Shown piece by piece: positions 1-13,024 of a stretch of DNA of 64,000 bases. Each line of letters begins with the position of its first letter. Position 1 is the stretch's first letter. The position numbers and the translations under genes were made by a program. The stretch spans positions 689,501 through 753,500 of the forward strand of contig OY992836.1 of the NCBI GenBank assembly GCA_963921425.1. Reading direction: 5' to 3'. The notes under the pieces are model-generated. The model had not been told where the DNA came from. It saw only the letters and a list, made by a program, of their open reading frames with translations, and did no database searches. The DNA is from Dryas octopetala. Lineage: Eukaryota > Streptophyta > Magnoliopsida > Rosales > Rosaceae.

Positions 1-708
1 TCTTCAGAGTTCGAATTACAGTTTTGAGATGATTTAAAAAATGGATTTGTGAAAAGATATTAAAGCTGGGGGATTTCAAAGAGCGACGTGAGTGAAATTA
101 GATAGTCTGTTTTGTTGATGTGTGCTTGCGTGCTTTTGTTTGCTAGGACTTGATTTGACTAGGACTGAGTAAGTCTAGGCTTGAATCTTGAGGATGGAAT
201 TGATGAATGGATTATGCATTGAGATTATGAGTTAGGATGTGAATGATTCGAGATTGAGGTTAATAGTTGACGTTTAGGCAATTGATTTGCCAGAATGAGG
301 AATTATGTTTATTTTGATGCTTGGATGATTTGTGATGAAATTGTGATGTGAATCAGTAATAATGGGTGTTATTATGGATTAACTTTTGAGGTTTATTGTT
401 TATGTCATTTCACTCATACGAGCTCTAGTGGGCTTATCGGGTTTGTTGTATAACCCGGTACACCATGGATGTGGTGTAGGAATTGTGTTTTGCAGGTTAA
501 GCAGACTGAGGAAGCAGTGGGGGGGGGGAGACGAGTCAGTGGGACCCAGAAAGATTTATTTAATTGTTTTTACTCAGTGGTTTGTTTAAAATGTTGTTGA
601 CAGAATTATATTTACTTATGTTGTTGTGCATGGCTCAAAAGTAAGAGAAAGCAGATTGAACAGTTTGATGTTCAGTATTTTCATGGGCCCGAGGTTCGGG
701 GTGTTACA
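1..708 (+). mobile_element. 3' part of a long LTR, family L2
   Basis: This is the 3' part of a long terminal repeat whose start lies outside the window. It matches, in the same order and strand, the last part of the complete L2 LTR at 59937-62964: the ggggatttcaaagagcgacg block near 70-90, the direct run of tcactcatacgagctc near 410, and a tttgcag acceptor-like site near 490. It ends in gtgttaca at 708. No primer-binding site follows, so it is either a solo LTR or the downstream LTR of an element. It is a fossil non-coding repeat, probably Ty3/gypsy by its likeness to family L1. Confidence 0.8.
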
Positions 709-788
709 CCATTCGACCTCCATCTTCATCCTCTAAACACTTAGACTGCAGTTCCCTCGATATATCTTCATTGTCCGCATCGATCACT
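709..788. other. Host DNA left of the CACTA element (possible gene leader)
   Basis: This short host segment lies between the L2 LTR and the CACTA element. With the CACTA element removed it runs straight into 6968 onward, giving a CT-rich stretch that resembles the untranslated leader of a plant gene. It ends in the ACT copy of the CACTA target duplication (786-788). The leader reading is inference. Confidence 0.4.
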
Positions 789-1450
789 CACTACAACAAT
801 AAAGTTAATAGACAACGGTGAAAAACCGTTGTCTATTTACCCAAAATTCCGTCGTCTAGGCGAGTGACGACTATAGTATATTTAGACAACGGTCAAAACC
901 CGTTGTTTAAATGGATTAATACAACAGTTATAATTTAAAACTGTTGTCTAGTACCCACCAAAATGCATGATATTCAGCTTAAACAGTTGTGTTGAAACCC
1001 AATACACAACGTTTACAGATACAAAACTATTGTATTAGTAATGATTAAATAATACTTATGTGCTATAAATGTTGTCCAAAGTACTATTAAACATCCATTT
1101 TAAGAAACACCGTTGCATAATTAAGTATAAAACCGGCATGAATGTTTGTACATAAGAAACTCAACAACAGTTTTTACTAAAACATGTTATTTTAATTACT
1201 TATACATATCATTTTATATATTAAAACCGTTGGGTAATCATATTTTCCACAACTTCTTTTAACTATATGTGATGTTAAGTTATGCGTATGACAAGTAATT
1301 TTTTTTCAAAAATGTTGTATAAATAGATGATACACATCAATTTTTTGGTTAATAAACGTTTTAACTGTTGTTAGTAGGTGTGTTATACAATGGTTATTTA
1401 ACTAAAACCGTTGTCTATGATTTATTAACATAATTTTTTTAAATTGAAAA
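789..1450. repeat. Left subterminal repeat array of the CACTA element
   Basis: Short copies of tagacaacggt and its complement accgttgtcta recur through this stretch (for example near 812, 826, 887, 905 and 950), with decayed copies to about 1410. In En/Spm such arrays bind the element's own TnpA protein; that role here is inferred from the family. Confidence 0.75.
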
Positions 1451-3389
1451 CTGGTGTTTGTTTGATTCACATTTTAATATCTCTGCTTACATCCAATTGA
1501 ATCCCCATTAATTCCCTGCTTGCATATCCAATTGGAATTAAATCCCACTAAATCCCTGCTTGTTGCATCCAAAGTAATCCACAAATATTGGTAACTCAAA
1601 AAGATCCATGAATTCATTAAATTGGAATTTGATTTTACAAAGTCGATCATGATAACAAACCCATTCACACATCCCTTTCCAATTAATGTATAGCCCAAAA
1701 AATTATAAGTAACTTGATAACTACAAAAAGTACTTGTTGATTACAAAAACTATAAAGCTAGGGATGACATGGTCTAACCTAAGTAATCGTGCAAAGTTAG
1801 CCATATACATACCAAAATATCTGACTTTGCAAGATTAGCTAGTCAATGAACTGCTCCCATCATAATATTGCATGTCTACACAGCCTAGCTAGTTAGCTAT
1901 ACAAAATATTTACCAAAAAATGCTTGTTAAACCCAGCCGGCGGACTTAGGGAAGTGAGGAGTACGTATTGGATCTACATATAGCGCACCAAAAAGCCCGC
2001 CCATTCAGCGCATACTTCATCAATCTGGTCCTGTGAGTAGGTGTTGTCCTTTCTCCTTTCCCACTGAAATTAACCTTGGAGTAACAAAGGGATTAACATA
2101 AGGGAATACACCAATAAGAAATTCAACATTTTTGTTTAATTAACCTTTTTTTTTTAGTAATTGAATGAATCAATAAAAAAAAAAAAAAGGAGCAGAGGAA
2201 ACCCCTGAATGAAAGAACAAACATACAAAGCAAGAACAAACCATCAAAATAATGATCTAAGTGACTTAAAAAACAATTAACCTGCCATAACCATCAAGTT
2301 AATCATCAACCAACAAATTAATGATCTAATTGACTTAAAAAACAATTAACTTGTCATAACCATCAAGTTAATCCATCATCATCATAATTAACAAGGGTTT
2401 TTACACAATTGATCCAAAGCACATTTTAAACAAAATGAAACATGTCCTCAAAGGGGAGGTCCGGTCCTCAATGTTCAAAACCATTTCTTGTCCTACATCA
2501 AATTATTAGCTACTAAGACTAGATATTTCCCAAAAATAAATGCAATAAAATTAGCTACTGTCACAACAGAACCTTGTCCTAACACATGGCAGGAACTTAG
2601 ACTTCCAAATACAAAGAACAAGAAAAAGCTTCACAAAAAGTAGGATGTTCAGAGAACAATGTTAAGATACATTCCCAAGTTTAAGAAATTCCAATAGAAA
2701 GATACGAAATAGTAGGAAGCTAATCTGCAGTGAGTCATATGGCATGCATGTATCAATTCTGTTTAAGAAGACCCATTTAGAGGATTGAAAAGCAGTATGT
2801 AATTACCATATCTAATTTGGCATATAATACTCTTTTACATGTACAATCATACTTACAAATGCATGCTTGTTTAAGAAATAATTAATAAATCTCAACATGC
2901 TTACAAGAGTCATCAATGGTGGCAAGCAGAACTTAGTCCCTCTCCTGCTCCCACTTTCCTTTTATGATATCAAGAATGACTTTTTGTAGTGATGCTCACT
3001 TCACTGCAACCTGAAATCATACAAAAAAAAAAGTTACAAGTTGAAATTTTCAAGAGACACTTGGGAAAAACCTTGTTACATATATTATACTGAAAAAAAA
3101 CAGACACAGCCAACCGTCTATATGTTCATTTAAAACTTATTTTAGGAAACAATACTGTAATTACAAGAGCCTTGTAGCTAAAAATCAGACAGGGCAACCA
3201 ATATAAACCGTTTAATACTATCTTTTCCCTTCTTAATTTCTTCTTCCTTTGCTTTGACTTTTTCTTGTCATTCCTCTTCCTTTCCCTTTTCAAGAGTGCT
3301 TGAAGAGAAATGGGCTGGCAATAAGATAATTTATTAAGATTATAAGAAAATGAGATTTCACTAGAACCTTATTTTAAGATATCACTTAC

Positions 3390-3460
3390 TGCATCAAGTA
3401 TGTGGCCATACAAAGGTAAGATGCACATTCCAATGCTCTCTTTGAATATGATGTTGCAGT
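3390..3460 (-). other. Exon-like segment inside the CACTA element, unrecognised
   Basis: On the minus strand this 71-base segment is open in one frame, with residues including SKRALECASYLCMATYLM. It is bounded by an acceptor-like ttttctgcag and a perfect GTAAGT donor. I do not recognise the protein. It may belong to the element's own accessory gene or to a captured host gene, perhaps with the segment at 6364-6451. Confidence 0.35.
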
Positions 3461-6363
3461 CTGCAGAAAATGTACTCTCATCAGTAAGTATTTAAAATAA
3501 CCAAAAAAATAGGTGCTAACAACTCATTAAATCACAGTACTTCTATATGGCTATTTAGCAAGGAAACATCATCGTTTAGTATTTGGCTTTGACCAAAATT
3601 TAGACTTCTAAGCTGTACTCTATTATTTTAAATTTACTATAAAAAAAATTCAATAGGATTCCTTTTCCTTTCATAATATGAAGTATGAAAATACTTGGGA
3701 ACCTGATTTAGAACTTTGATGATAGAAGTAGGCTTCCTTGACCTTATGCTTTAATAAACCTGCAAAGAATTAAAACGAAAAAAAGAAAGCAAAGTAGGTT
3801 GATTGAAACTAAAAGATCAAGCTAAAAAAGTTCTAACTAAAAATGCTGAGACAAAAATAAAAAATTCTATGTTCTTGTTTTGCATAAGTCATTTAACCAT
3901 ATCTGCAAGATCTATCAATTTACCTACCGATAAACAAGTTAATTTTGAGTGGTTCTCTTGCATATCGAGTTATAAAATTATACATCTCCAGTCCAATTTA
4001 TTGCAAATCATCATAAGTGAAAATATTCATTTGTCGTCCCAACCATCCATCAATACCCAAACCATTCAGCTAATGTAAGATACAAAAAATTCACTCAAGT
4101 ACATATTGGCTATGAAGTTAACCCAAAGACCATTAAAAAAAAAAAACCATAGTTAGCGAAAAATTGTTTCATGCACAACTTTTATTCACAAGTATACATT
4201 GATAGATGTCCAATTTCCTGTAAAGTTAAAAGAGCACACGTGGCCCATCAATTTTATCATTCTTAACCTCCACTAAAGAAATTTCACACCCAGTCCTCTT
4301 AGCCCATATCTCCAGCTAGTCATAGGCAGTTGCTCAAAATGTATCCCCTGCTGCCATCAGTACCTGGTACAATTCTGAATCACAAGGCAATTCAAATAAC
4401 AAAAGCCACTGAGGAATACACATGCTTTTCTTGGATGTATAAATACATATATATATATGGAGGTCTGACCTTTCACTTTAAATTCCAAAGGAGATATGGC
4501 TTGCTTCGGCACCTTTCCTGCAGGAAAATAACACAAGCTAGTCTTGTGATTTGCTAAAAGAAAAAAAAAAAAAAAAAGGGATTGCAGCCATCAAGATAAA
4601 AGAGGAGTGACTCATCTTCTTTGTGTCTTAAGTCTTGATTTTGGAGTGGCTTGCTGCAAGATGAAAGAGCAGGTTTTCAACAAAGTCATATGAAAAAAAA
4701 AAAATAGCAAAAAAAAAAAGAGGCAGTTGGCACCTGGAGAAATAAATCAAGAACATGGTCTCTTCTCTTCCCTCCCTGCCAAAAAAAAAAGCATGTATTA
4801 GAGAATGGAAAAAAAGACACCAAGAAAAAAAAAAGGATGGAGAAATTATGTCCATTATAAAGAAAAGGAACCTCACTCTTTGAAGTCTCACATGGAGGAC
4901 TATGGGGGTATTGAATTCCTTTTCAGTTAGTTGACACCTGCAAATTAATAAAAAGGGTCAGCTACTGTTGGTATAAGACAAAGGAAAAGTATGGAAATCC
5001 AAAGTCAGCAAAAAGAGGACACATGAAAGGGATTAAACTACCAAAGAAATAAAAAAATTATTTCTCTTGCTCCAAGCCCCACGTAGCAATGTTTGCTGCA
5101 AGTTTTCTTAGGTGCTGCAAAGTCTACAAATACACATGGCAAACAAGTTCAAGTCAGCCCAAAAGTAGATACAAGATCAAGTTAAACCCAAAAGAAAATA
5201 GTCTAGCTTGCACATGAGACAGCTAGTAAGTGGTTGCTTTCACCAAATATTTATTTTCTGAACAAAAAGATAAGAAAGATCAAAAAGATGCAAAAAAAGA
5301 CATGCGTAAAGTGATCTTGCCTACGCCGATTGCTTTGTTATTTTTCTTTGCCTCCAGTCAAAAGGAATTGGCTTGCTTTCAAAATTAGAGGAGAGGGGTT
5401 CTTGCTACTTCCAATTTGCAACCATGTTCTTCTTAACCTTTATTTAACCCATTATTTTATTATAATTTATTTATCACCATCTAGCTAGTCCTCCATATTC
5501 CAACCCCTGCTTTCAAATTTCAATCATGAAGTCTCCTTATCTCTTCATCTATCTCTCTTTCTCTCCCCCTCTTTTATCTCTCTATCTCTCTTTTTCTCTG
5601 CTATATCAATTTCCCAACCTTTAAACCTCCCCACTCTGCTATATTAGTTGTAACATTAATTCTGCAAAATGCAGGCCATTTAAAATAAGGGCCAAGACAA
5701 AACAAACCCAAGTATACAAGTTAAATTTTTACTACAAATTACTAGATCCATCAGATTTGGAAATAAAAAACAATGATTTGGAGCTATGTAGAACTATTGA
5801 GGGTCCCTAATCTAAGTAAGTATGCCCAGTTACAACAATGCTTGACTTATGAACTTAATTCTCTGACTTGTTATTTTGTAAAGACTCCCCAGGACAAAAA
5901 AAATAATTAAAACTCCTCTACTTCCTGTAAGATAAACACAATTTTTTTTCTTCGATCTCCCTTTCTTAGAAGGTATAAAACAAAAAGATTTGCCAAAAGT
6001 GACCACAAAAATCAAAATCAAAAACCCAGAAAACTAAATCATAACCTTGCCCAAAAAAATTTTAAAAAATTAACAAGATAACCATCACACCAAAGAAGAA
6101 AAAAACCCAGCAAACAAAAATACAAAACCCCCAAAATTAAAACATCTAAACCGAAATTTAAACAAAAAAGGAGAAGAAAACCCTAACTTTGAAGAAGAAC
6201 CTAATCAGGAAATAGACAGAAAGATAAGTAAAACCCGATGAAACTTCAACAAGGTGGAAGAACAACTGTAGTAGAGGAAACAACACTACTGCTGCAGCTT
6301 GATTCGCGCAAAAACACACAAACCCAGATGGAATTACCAACAAGCTAAGCTCAAAACTCACCA

Positions 6364-6451
6364 TCGGGGCCAAGACTAGAACATTGAAACCTGCCAGAGG
6401 ATTGACCTTCCACTCCGTGAGCTCTTCGTGTATCCGATTGCCAATCTTACC
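6364..6451 (-). pseudogene. Captured exon fragment resembling a plant ubiquitin-conjugating enzyme (UBC15-18 group)
   Basis: On the minus strand one frame reads GKIG followed by NRIHEELTEWKVNPLAGF. Plant E2 enzymes of the UBC15-18 group begin their UBC fold with a very similar segment (from memory, KIATNRLQKELVEWQVNPPAGF), matching at about 13 of 22 positions. The frame is open to a GTGAGT donor and is followed by a T-rich plant intron. Upstream on the same strand are CT-rich leader-like sequence and a gccaccATG context. I did not find the rest of the E2 fold, including the catalytic cysteine, so at most one exon is present and it cannot encode an enzyme. The likely origin is capture of a host gene fragment by the CACTA element. 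Confidence 0.5.
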
Positions 6452-6739
6452 TTAATCTTGAAGCGGGTATCAAAATCCCTAATTTTTTTGGGGTTTTCTG
6501 GAAGTGGGCATGAAATCTGTTTAATTGTAATCATGGTGGCTAAAATGAAGAAGAGAAATGAGACAGAGACATAGACATAGAGAGTTTGGCTGGACTAGGG
6601 GGTGGGTGTGCGACATGACAGAGAGAGTTTAATAGTGGTAGAGAGAGAGAGAGCAGATCAAGAGGTTTGAGAAAGAGAGGGATTTTGACTAAGTGGAAGA
6701 GGTAATGTGAAAATATAAGGAATGGGACATTACACAACC

Positions 6740-6964
6740 GGCCTAAGCTACAGTAAATTTTTTATAAATCTAGCGCTTACACAATGCTTAAAAATTAAAA
6801 ACGTTGTTTAGACAAAACATAAACAATCAACAACCCAAAAATCATGAGATTCCATGTATTAATACAACAGTTTTTTTAAAAACCGTTATGCTTTGAAACT
6901 AGACAACAGTTTTAACAAAACCGTTATCTATTAAGTGTTGTCTATTTACATTATTGTAGTAGTG
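6740..6964. repeat. Right subterminal repeat array of the CACTA element
   Basis: Copies of the same motif as at the left end occur in both orientations near 6786, 6850, 6903, 6920 and 6936, ending in the inverted terminus attattgtagtagtg. This is the expected counterpart of the left array. Confidence 0.75.
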
Positions 6965-6967
6965 ACT

Positions 6968-7379
6968 TCTTCTATTCGTTCATCCACTAATCATTCTTGC
7001 CTTCGTCTCTGTCGCCAAGTCTTGAAGTCCCTTTTAACCCTAATATCAACACATATGGAGCAGTTTGAGGCCGGGTAAATATCTCTCTCTATCTTTTCCT
7101 CAAGTGGATCCGTTTCTTTTGGGGTGTTTTGGTTGGAGTGAATTTCTAGTTGGGTGGTTCTTAGTTTGGCGAGTTTAAGGGCGGAGGGGTTGGGTTTCTA
7201 GTGGTTTAGTGGCTTATAAATGGTTAGGGGGCCTAGGGCTAAGATTTTAATGGTGGTTTTTTGGTCTGTAAATGGTGCTGGGTTGGGATGGGATTTTGTT
7301 TTTCTGGCTTGGAGTTATTTCAAGCTCAATTTTGTGGTGGATTTTAGTTCCAGTGATTTTGTGGATGGGGGTTTGTTGT
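6968..7379 (+). other. Possible first exon and start of intron 1 of a host gene
   Basis: A CT-rich leader runs to an ATG at 7055. The short frame MEQFEAG is cut at 7074/7075 by a GTAAAT donor-like site, followed by T- and G-rich intron-like sequence. The copia element starts at 7380, just after its GTTGT target copy (7375-7379), and the intron-like sequence resumes at 17421. I do not recognise the protein. The exon call is inference from sequence texture and splice signals. Confidence 0.3.
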
Positions 7380-7975
7380 TGTAATAATTATATCAATGCT
7401 ATAGTTTACATTCCGTAATGTAACAGTTGACATTTCATATAGCAATTAGTGAGCAATCGAATGTCAATTGGAAATCAAATTTCAGTTCAGATTACTTACC
7501 GTGCGGAAGTGTCTTGAATTAGTGTAACCACCTCGATGTTACGGCCTCGATGTGCAGTAATCAACCCAGCTGCTTTGGAACGCAAATCACAACTTCTGTG
7601 CACGTTCTTGTGTCTCCAAGGTAAGGGAATTGCTATGAAAGTCAGATCCCAAGATTTCCACGATCCCAAAGCTCCCAGACTTTTTTGGTGAATTGTCTAA
7701 GTCGAGTTACTCAAGAGTATATGCACGAGTGTTTATATATAAGTCTACCATCAAACTTTCTCTTTTTCTTGTGGTTTCCTAGAGAGAGTTATCAGAAGTG
7801 TGGTGAGATTGGGTTTCTGTTTGAATTCAAATTCAAAGACCACAATCCCCATCTGCCATCCTTATCTCTTAACTGAGATATGGGTTTTATCCAATCAGCT
7901 AACAGGCCAGTGTCCACCCCAAGTGGGCGGATAATTATTGAAATTACATGGAAATAATTTTAGATAATTGTAACA
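7380..7975 (-). repeat. Downstream (3') LTR of the copia element
   Basis: The 596-bp repeat begins tgtaataattatatc and ends ataattgtaaca. Because the element is on the minus strand, this is its 3' LTR. The purine-rich tract expected next to a 3' LTR is present on the minus strand (gggcgagtggaaga, about 7976-7989). Confidence 0.95.
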
Positions 7976-9106
7976 TCTTCCACTCGCCCACACAGGGCAT
8001 GAAAACCACATAAGCATTCTCAATCTCTTCAGTACTCAATCCCTTCATACAGGAGATGGGACGTGCGACCTAACGAGAAAGAACGTACAGCTACGGGAGC
8101 AAGATTATTAAGTCATCACCTGACTAACAAAAATGCTACACCCAGAAGCATCTCGTATATATATATATACCCCAGATAACTTGAACTACACCAAATGAAA
8201 CACTCTTAATCCCTCATAGAAGCAATGTTTCATCCCTCAGTATGTAATGTACTCATGACATACGTCGATAACTAATACAACGTATTCGCTGGCCAACAAT
8301 GAGTCACAAGACTTGGTGTATTATCACAATTATCTTCCTTACGCACTCATGTCAATTCAATTAGACTTGACCACTTTCCTAGACATGCCCCTTAAAACCA
8401 TATTAGTGAAGGTCCTAGTAAAACATGCTAAAGTAGCGTCATCAAGTATCCTCTGCATGACATATGCTTAAGTAACAAAGGGTAAAAATAAGCTCAAAAT
8501 AATGATCCAAGTGGCTCACACAGTGATGAAGCAGGGATTCATTCATCACTCCCACTATCGGTCAGCTATTGCATATACAGTATGAAATATATACTATGAC
8601 GTATTCTCATAAAAAGAGCATGTCACGTGTCTAGATGATAGACGTACGCCATACAAACCTTAGTCTAGTCGCTATACAAGCGTCTAACCTGAGCTTTACA
8701 GCCCAGTCGCTCTCTAAGCGCCTGCCTGAAATCTCACGTTCGGCTCCAATAAGGCAACATAGAGTCATGGACAAGATCTCTATGATCGACCTTTGGTTAA
8801 GGTCTCATCTTAGCTCTGTCTAAGGCGACATATGATAAACATAGGTATTTTATTATTGCTTGCCATCTTGGCGCCAAAAATATATACACGTCCTAATGCG
8901 CTACCTCCGCGCTCAAGGACTTAGATGTCTCATCTTGCTCGCTACCTCAGCGCCAAGGCGAATCACCCGTGTGAGCAGGCTGATCCAAGCCTTGTGACAT
9001 TTATCTAAAGTGCGTAAAATGATTATTCAAAAACAACACAAAGTAATGAATAACTTCTTATTAACAAACAAATAAAGTCAATTACAAAAAGGCAAATTAA
9101 AACACA

Positions 9107-11856
9107 TCAAATCCTACGTAGTCCCATACTCCTAATATGAGAAAGGAATACATCCCTGGCAATGGGCTTAGTTAAAGGATCAGCAACCATACTACCAGTG
9201 GAGATATGTCTCAAAACTACCTCACCCTTCGCAACTTTGTCTTTAATAAAGTGATAACGGATGTCAATGTGTTTGGTTTTTCCATGATACTTAGGGTCTT
9301 TTGCGTATGCTAGAGCAGAAGTGCTATATGAATAAACAAGCACAGGCTCCATAGCACGAGCAGTAATACCTAATCGTCCAAGGAATTTCCTTAACCAAAC
9401 AGCTTCTTGTACAGCAGTCGAGCAGGCGACGTACTCAGCCTCCATTGTGGATAGAGCCACGCAAGTTTGTTTCTTGCTACTCCAAGAAACAGCTCCACCT
9501 CCAAGGATAAATGCATAACCTGAGGTGGACTTGCACTCATCTCTATCATTGCCCCAATCTGCATCGCCATAACCTGTAAGTCTTAGGTTCCCACCATGGT
9601 AGCAGAGAATGAGGTCAGAGGTTCCACGTAAGTATCGTAAAATCCGTTTCACCGCTTTCCAATGAGCGGGACCAGGGTCACTTTGATAACGGCTGACCAT
9701 ACCAACTGCGTAACAAATGTCTGGACGCGTACACAACATAGCGTACATCAGACTCCCAATCGCAGATGCATAAGGCACTGTGGACATATACTCTCTTTCT
9801 TTATCTTCTTAGGAAATAAATCAAGGGATAAGACGCATCCTTTCTCCATAGGAGTGTCAATGGGTTTGGATTGACTCATGCGAAAACGCTCAAGGATATT
9901 CTTAATGTAAGTCTCTTGAGACAAACCCAGAAGTTTTCTTGAGCGATCTCTCATGATCTTAACTCCCAGCACATAATTTGCTTCTCCCATGTCTTTCATT
10001 TCAAATTTAGAAGACAACCACTTCTTAGTGGCGGCAATGGAGTCCATATCGTTTCCAGCTATGAGAATGTCGTCAACATACAAGGATAGGATAACAATAC
10101 TTTTCTTGGACCGTTTCAGATACACACAGTGGTCTTCTTCAATCATCTCAAAACCAAAGGAGACGATTGAATCATGAAATCTAATGTTCCACTGTCTAGA
10201 CGCTTGTTTGAGGCCATAAATAGAACGTTTTAGGCGGCAAACTTTGCGCTCTTGTCCTTTGACCTCAAATCCAATTGGTTGATCCATATAGATCTCCTCG
10301 TCTAGTTCTCCATTGAGAAATGCAGTCTTTACATCCATTTGGAAAAGTTCCAAATCCAATTGTGCGACAATAGCCAGAAGCAGGCGAATAGAGACAAATC
10401 TCACCACTGGGGAGAAAGTCTCATCATAGTCTATCCCCTCTCGTTGGGTATAGCCCTTCGCCACAAGACGCGCCTTATACTTGTCAATTGAACCATCCGC
10501 CGTGCGCTTAATTTTTAAGACCCATTTGTTTCCAATGGTCTTGCGCCCAGGCGGCAGGTCAACTAACTCCCAAACCTTATTCTTGTCCATTGAGCTCATC
10601 TCATCCTGCATAGCAGCCATCCACTCGTTACTGGCTGAGGAAGACATCGCTTCTTTAAAAGAAGCAGGCTCATCTAAGTCCATTAGCAAACATACGAAGG
10701 CAGTCCCTTCAACCTCAAAATGTCGTTTGGGAACATTTCCTCGTTTGCTCCTTCGTATTTCAGGATCTTGAGAATCTAGTGGTACACTCCCACTAGGAAG
10801 GACACTCCCACTATCTTCAGCGATCACATGATTAGGAGTTAATTCCCCACCCTCGCTTGAAGATGGTAAAATGTCATTGCTTACCTCCAACTCATGGAGA
10901 TCAAGATCCTTTCTAGTGTCACCAATATCAGGAAAATCATTCTCAATGAAATTCACATCACGGGACTCTATTTCAGTCATTCCTCCATTAGGATGTTCAC
11001 CAAACAACACATAGCCTTTAGAGTTGTCACAATACCTTATAAAGATATGTTTCTTAGCTCTTGGACCTAACTTCCCATATCTATGAGAAGTGTTATGAAC
11101 AAAACCAGCTGAACCCCAAGGGCGCAAATGCTCCAAATTGGGCTTTTCACCTTTCCATAATTCATATGGGGTTGAGGAAACTGACTGAGAAGGCACTCGG
11201 TTAAGGATATATGTCGCAATCAATAAAGCATCTCCCCAAAAAGATATTGGGAGGTTTGCCTGCGCCATCATCGACCTAACCATGTCTAATAATGGTCTGT
11301 TCCTTCTCTCAGCTACACCATTTTGTTGAGGTGTATAAGGAATAGTAAGTTGTCTGCGTATCCTCTTATTTTCACAAAATTCTTTGAACTGCTCAGATAA
11401 GTATTCGCGTCCTCGGTCAGTGCGAAGAGTCTTTAAACTCTTCTCTGTCTGATTCTCAACCTCTGCTACAAAACGCTTGAAACAATTCAAGGCTTCATAG
11501 CGGTGAGCGATCAGATACACATAACCATATCGCGTATAATCATCTATAAATGTTAGAAAATAAGAGGCGCCATGACGTGCCTTCACATTCATAGGTCCGC
11601 AAATGTCAGAGTGAACTAACTCTAGCGATTGAGATGCTCTTACAGCCTTACCAAAAGGCTTTCTGATAGCTTTACCAGCCAGACAACATTCACATATTGG
11701 TAGGTCGACCTTAGCGAGTGAGCCCAAAAGGCCTTCTCTAGCTAATCTAGTCATTCTATCACGACCTCTATGCCCAAGTCTAGCATGCCAAGTAACTGAA
11801 TCAATACTAGCATTAGCTACATATGATAAAGAAGAGTCGGAATTATTTAAATCCAA
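9107..11856 (-). pseudogene. pol: copia pol region: integrase, reverse transcriptase, RNase H
   Basis: Domains in transcription order: GAG-pre-integrase (WHARLGHRGRDRM), integrase core (HSDICGPM, TDRGREYLSEQF, PYTPQQNGVAERRN), copia reverse transcriptase (KARLVAKGYTQREGIDY, QMDVKTAFLNGEL, YVDDILIAGND) and RNase H (CKSTSGYAFILGGGAVSWSS, STMEAEYVA, the copia landmarks). All main domains are recognisable. It is a young fossil with a small number of frame breaks. Confidence 0.95.
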
Positions 11857-11923
11857 ATAAAATAAATTATTCCTTATAAAACCATGACCAATTATTGTTT
11901 CATCTAAAGAAATAAATTATTCC

Positions 11924-13024
11924 TTATAAAACCATGACCAATTTGCGCCCAGTGCGCAGCTGAAGCTGATATGAACCAACTCCTAATGCCTCCAAATGAT
12001 TTCCATCACCCATGAACACACCATGGGTACCGCTTGGAACTCGACGATAATCTATGAATCCTACTCGATCTCGCGTCACATGTCTGGTTGCTCCTGTGTC
12101 TACAACCCAATCAATGGATGTATAAGCAACTAAAACATGAGAACTTACACAAATGTAGAGAGAGTTTGGATCAGAATGTACCTTCTTCGGCTCAGTACAA
12201 TCACGAGCGAAGTGGCCCATTTTCTCACAGTTATAGCATTTGACCTTGGACATATCTTTCTTCCCACCACGCTTGCCTCTGCGCTGCTTGGTGCCTTTAT
12301 TAACCTTAGCAGCAAGGGCCTTTGCCCCACCCAGCTGGAATGCCTTTCCTTTGTCATTTCGCCTAGACCTATTTGTCTTACGCGAGCCACCTTGGGCGAC
12401 AAGTACAGTAGCATTGGCAGCCTCTGGGCGTTCTGCTTCCAGCTCAACATGTCGAGAGATATCAGAAAAGTTCTTTATACTCTCATTATGGGTCATGATC
12501 TGTTTCATAGGCCCCCATGATTCAGGCAGTGATCGGATGAGAGCTTGAACTTGTTGCTCATCACTGAGATTGTTTCCAGCAGCTCTGAGGTCACGAATTA
12601 GACCAGACATCACCCGAAGGTGTTCAGCCATCGAGTGCTTAGGGTCCTTTCGGTACACCTCAAATTTCAGCACTAGGCTTCTGAGCCGAGTGGTAGAAGT
12701 ACCACCAAAAGCAAATCTCAGCTGGTCCCACATATCCTTGGCAGTTTGGAAGTTCTCATACTCTCCAATAAGATCATCAGACATGCTGCTCAACATAATA
12801 AAGCGCGTGCTACGATCTTTCTTAAACCAAGCATTGTAGGCCTCAAGTTCACGGCGGTGTTGGGCTGTTGTCCCAGTTTCAGGTTGGACAACAACATTGG
12901 TTAAGGTGTCCAGAAGCTCTTGCTCATTAAGAAGATACTGAATCTTCCTATGCTATATGTCATAGTTGGTTCCAATGAGCTTCTCACCCTTAGTGAGATC
13001 AGCAACAACATTTTTTGCAGCCAT
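11924..13024 (-). pseudogene. gag: copia gag and protease region
   Basis: The frame starts at an ATG (13024, minus strand) and carries a UBN2-type copia gag core, a basic linker and a CCHC zinc knuckle (CYNCEKMGHFARDC), then an aspartic protease with the DTGA active-site motif. It is a broken fossil gene that leads into the pol region. Confidence 0.9.

Larger units (their letters stand above)
789..6964. mobile_element. Non-autonomous CACTA (En/Spm) DNA transposon, 6.2 kb
   Basis: The left end reads CACTACAACAATAAAGTTAA and the reverse complement of the right end reads CACTACTACAATAATGTAAA, followed in both by tagacaac. The flanks carry a perfect 3-bp duplication, ACT, at 786-788 and 6965-6967. 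Both ends have subterminal arrays of a tagacaacggt motif in both orientations, which is the CACTA pattern. I see no TNP2 transposase, so the element is non-autonomous. The interior (about 1450-6740) is AT-rich and holds exon-like pieces on the minus strand, the clearest at 6364-6451 and 3390-3460. The near-identity of the two ends suggests a fairly recent insertion. It interrupts the probable leader of a host gene. Confidence 0.9.
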
